Assembly: GCA_951813045.1 (NCBI GenBank) | Contig: CATOTF010000002.1 | Coordinates: 3,472,001-3,536,000 of the forward strand | Origin: an uncultured Rhizobiaceae bacterium | GTDB lineage: Bacteria > Pseudomonadota > Alphaproteobacteria > Rhizobiales > Rhizobiaceae | Reading direction: 5' to 3' | Length of the DNA: 64,000 nucleotides | Shown here: one piece after another, positions 61,813 to 64,000 of the stretch | Layout of the letters: every line of letters begins with the position of its first letter | How positions within the stretch are numbered: position 1 is the first letter of the stretch | Notes under the pieces: generated by a model | What the model saw: the letters and a program-made list of their open reading frames with translations, nothing else | The model's database searches: none | What the model was told of the DNA's origin: nothing | Translations under genes and position numbers: made by a program

Positions 61813-62742
61813 TCACTTGAGAGCTTCGAAATACGCCTTGGCTGCCGGATGCAACGGGATTGGGAGCCCCAAAGACGCTTTGGGCACGATCTGTTTGGCA
61901 AGTGCGTTTTCGGCAATCAGATCGTCCAGATTTCCATAGATGGCCTTAAGCAGAACCGTCGCTCTTTCATCATCCATTTCACCATTAGCGATCAGCATGT
62001 TGGCTGATCCGATCACCACAACATCACCCTCCGTTTTATAGACGTCGGAAGGCAGCGTAACGTTGGAATAGTAAGGGAACGTATCCGTCAGTTCCTTCAT
62101 CTTTGCGTCGCCAAGCTCGATGAACTGCAACTTGGTGGTCGCACTGGTTTGCAAGACCGCCGATGTTGGAAATCCGGCAAGGGCGAATGCGGCATCGACG
62201 TTTCCATCAGAAAGCTGGCTGAAACCGTCAGCATAGGACAAAAAGCTCGGAATAATGTCCTCTACTTTCATGTCGTACAGTTTGAACAGATTGCGGGTCA
62301 TGCTGATCGTGCCGCCGCCCGCAGGACCAATGGCAACACGTTTGCCCTTAAGATCAGCAATGGTTTTGATGCCAGATCCCGGCAAAGTGACCATGTGCAA
62401 TACGCTGGAGTGCAGCTGGCCCATGGCCTTGATGTTCAGCGGCCCGCTTTTATAAGGGCCTTTACCTTTCACCGCCAGAAAGCTCAGGCTTGCGGGCGCG
62501 ATACCCAGGTCAACTTCACCAGAATCTACCAGGCGTGGATTTTCAGCACCCCCACCGGTTACAATCGGCACCATTTCATAGCCCTCGGCATGCTTGATCA
62601 CCATATTGCTAAGGGCTTGTCCCATTGGATAATAGGCACCACCAAGGCTTGCCGTGCCAATGCGTAATTTTTCCTGCGCCGAAACCGCGCCCGACACAAG
62701 CACCATTGCTGCAACCGCTGCTAATTTCATTACTAAATTCAT
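61813..62742 (-). CDS. TRAP transporter substrate-binding protein, TAXI family
   Basis: ATG 62742 follows AAATGGGAGG and begins a signal peptide (MNLVMKLAAVAAMVLVSGAVSAQ). The mature protein has TAXI-family text (RIGTASLGGAYYPMGQALSNM, ENPRLVDSGEVDLGIAP, IGPAGGGTISMTRNLFKL and later YADGFSQLSDG). These proteins bind the ligand for the fused permease. It is the first gene of the set with cupin and malonyl-CoA decarboxylase. The ligand is likely a small organic acid; unknown. Confidence 0.92.
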   Translation of the reverse strand: MNLVMKLAAVAAMVLVSGAVSAQEKLRIGTASLGGAYYPMGQALSNMVIKHAEGYEMVPIVTGGGAENPRLVDSGEVDLGIAPASLSFLAVKGKGPYKSGPLNIKAMGQLHSSVLHMVTLPGSGIKTIADLKGKRVAIGPAGGGTISMTRNLFKLYDMKVEDIIPSFLSYADGFSQLSDGNVDAAFALAGFPTSAVLQTSATTKLQFIELGDAKMKELTDTFPYYSNVTLPSDVYKTEGDVVVIGSANMLIANGEMDDERATVLLKAIYGNLDDLIAENALAKQIVPKASLGLPIPLHPAAKAYFEALK

Positions 62743-63004
62743 GAAAACCTCCCATTTTTTGCTGAAAGCGGATTGCATTCGATACCCGCTATCAACTTCG
62801 ATAATATCGGTATAATAACCCATAACTCAATTTTGTCGATTTTTTTGTCGACTTACATTAAAGCTGGGTTGTGATTTCGTTAACGACGTTCTGTAAGGAC
62901 AATCCGGTATCGCAATCCGACATAGCGACGATCATACAAAATAGACAAACCCAATTCACGCCGACAAACTAACCACATCAACTGATTATCACAGGGCACA
63001 ATCA

Positions 63005-63784
63005 ATGCTCAAACTGTATCATGCAAACCATTCCACCTGCAGCCAGAAAGTTCGGCTTTGCCTTGCTGAAAAAAGCCTGGATTGGGAAGGCCAATTGGTC
63101 AATCTTGCGACCAACGAACACCTGACTTCCGAATATCTGAAACTCAATCCCAACGGAGTTGTCCCAACCCTGATCCATGATGGCGAAGTCATCACCGACT
63201 CCGGGGTAATTTGTGAGTATCTGGAAGAGGTTTTTCCAGAAACACCAATGTTGCCAACAGACCCGGTGGAACGCGCTGAGGTCAGAGCGTGGGTGCGTTA
63301 TCTTGATGAAGTACCAACCGCGGCGATTCGTGTTCCATCATTCAATATGGCGTTTTTACCCCGCTACGATAATCTCGATGATCTGTCGTTCCAGAAACAA
63401 CAGGCGGATGTCCGTCCCATACGAAAACATTTTTATGAACGCATGGGGCGCAAGGGGTTCGATAATGTTGAGGTTGATGCGGCGCTAGCACAGATTCGGT
63501 CAACTTTAGAGCGGATGGAAAAAAGACTTGCCAATAATACATGGCTGTCGGGCACCATCTTCGGTTTAGCCGACATCATTGCCTTGCCATTGATAGATCG
63601 TATGGATGATTTGGGTTTCGCCCAAATGTGGCAGGATGGCCAACCAAAAGTGACGGACTGGTTCAAACGGGCGAAGGCACGGGGCTCGTTTGACACAACG
63701 TTTTACCCCAAATCTCGCTTATCTGAATTTTTGAGGCTATCTCCTTTGCAACCGCAAGACAAAGCACAAATTCCGACTCGTTAG
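63005..63784 (+). CDS. Glutathione S-transferase family protein
   Basis: The 259-residue protein has the N-terminal thioredoxin-like GST domain with YHANHSTCSQKVRLCLAEKSLDWE, where Ser or Cys can activate glutathione. The conserved EYLKLNPNGVVPTLIHDG with DSGVICEYLEE follows, then an all-helical C-terminal domain with LSGTIFGLADIIALPLI. The family includes dehalogenases and maleylacetoacetate isomerases. It is divergent from the TAXI transporter set. The upstream ribosome site is weak. Substrate not determined. Confidence 0.9.
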   Translation: MLKLYHANHSTCSQKVRLCLAEKSLDWEGQLVNLATNEHLTSEYLKLNPNGVVPTLIHDGEVITDSGVICEYLEEVFPETPMLPTDPVERAEVRAWVRYLDEVPTAAIRVPSFNMAFLPRYDNLDDLSFQKQQADVRPIRKHFYERMGRKGFDNVEVDAALAQIRSTLERMEKRLANNTWLSGTIFGLADIIALPLIDRMDDLGFAQMWQDGQPKVTDWFKRAKARGSFDTTFYPKSRLSEFLRLSPLQPQDKAQIPTR

Positions 63785-63836
63785 ATTCGAAAATTCGATA
63801 AATACGCCGGGCATTAGGTGTGGTCCGTGTTAAGTT

Positions 63837-64000
63837 TCAACCCAATGTTTCTACGAGTAGCCGTATCGCTAACACCGTAAGAATGACGAGGATTATGCGG
63901 TCGAATGATTGCCGCGAGACATGTCTGGAAAGAAATACGCCGATAGGCATGAAAATCAGCATTAATACTGTCGCTGCACAACTGAGCCAAAACCTTTCCC
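63837..64000 (-). CDS. Sulfite exporter TauE/SafE-type membrane protein, C-terminal end (partial)
   Basis: The gene enters from the right edge and ends at the stop complementary to 63837-63839. The visible 54 residues have two hydrophobic segments: TVLMLIFMPIGVFL, then a loop with RHVSRQSFDRIILVI and an ending AIRLLVETLG. This is the common pattern of the last part of TauE/SafE family exporters (FMPxGxWLxxR...FxRLxLxLLxxxxxRLL). The start and most of the protein lie outside the window. Such proteins export sulfite or organosulfonates, or move other small anions. Confidence 0.65.
   Translation of the reverse strand, partial: ERFWLSCAATVLMLIFMPIGVFLSRHVSRQSFDRIILVILTVLAIRLLVETLG

Noticed and set aside
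1-64000. CRISPR arrays, rRNA operons and tRNA genes
   Set aside because: No regular direct repeats and no conserved RNA sequence were seen on either strand by eye.

Overview
The window looks like the chromosome of a marine alphaproteobacterium. The order CorC-aroB-aroK, the XerD recombinase, the SNase/M48 pair, the compatible-solute and TRAP-TAXI transporters and the reverse sulfur-oxidation genes (aprMBA, sat, SoeA-type sulfite dehydrogenase) all point that way. The class is a confident guess; genus and species are not determined. No rRNA, tRNA or CRISPR array was seen.

Layout. 1-0.9 kb: end of an OsmC-family gene and a decayed ferric-reductase-like membrane gene. 0.9-4.5 kb: CorC-type protein, aroB, aroK and a 47-residue membrane protein. 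4.5-12.9 kb: a leftward catabolic operon (flavin reductase, aldehyde dehydrogenase, luciferase-type monooxygenase, DUF1185 protein, alpha/beta hydrolase, ThDP enzyme, EthD-like protein, arginine-deiminase-fold protein) with a divergent LysR regulator. 13.1-21.4 kb: a betaine-type ABC transporter, two ureohydrolase-fold proteins, an ectoine-hydrolase-like M24 protein and an ArgE-like deacetylase. The two sets together suggest uptake and breakdown of an amidine- or guanidine-bearing solute, which is inference. 21.5-26.7 kb: SnoaL-like protein, SNase-like protein, M48 lipoprotein protease, xerD and a frameshifted metallophosphoesterase.

26.7-36.1 kb is a sulfur-oxidation block: sat, an FKBP-like protein, aprA, aprB and aprM leftward, and a soeA-like gene rightward. 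SoeA has no soeB or soeC beside it. Directly after its stop codon lies a 14-codon remnant of an IS3-family transposase, so the missing subunits may have been lost with an insertion element.

36.2-47.6 kb is the most unusual part: exported proteins of protease and hydrolase families. A TPR-CHAT protein (about 1198 residues) is broken by a complete IS3-family element with 3-bp target duplication. Beside it are a DUF900-type hydrolase and, divergently, a metacaspase-like protein, a trypsin-like zymogen and a rhodanese-like protein. The zymogen has an Arg-Ile junction at the expected activation site and an Asp-type S1 pocket, so a metacaspase-trypsin cascade outside the cytoplasm is a testable idea.

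47.9-57.4 kb: a MOSC protein, then a LacI-regulated ABC sugar/polyol transporter operon ending in a fused dihydroxyacetone kinase, with two matching palindromic operator candidates. 58-62.8 kb: TRAP-TAXI transporter, cupin and malonyl-CoA decarboxylase. 63-64 kb: a glutathione S-transferase and the end of a TauE/SafE-type exporter.
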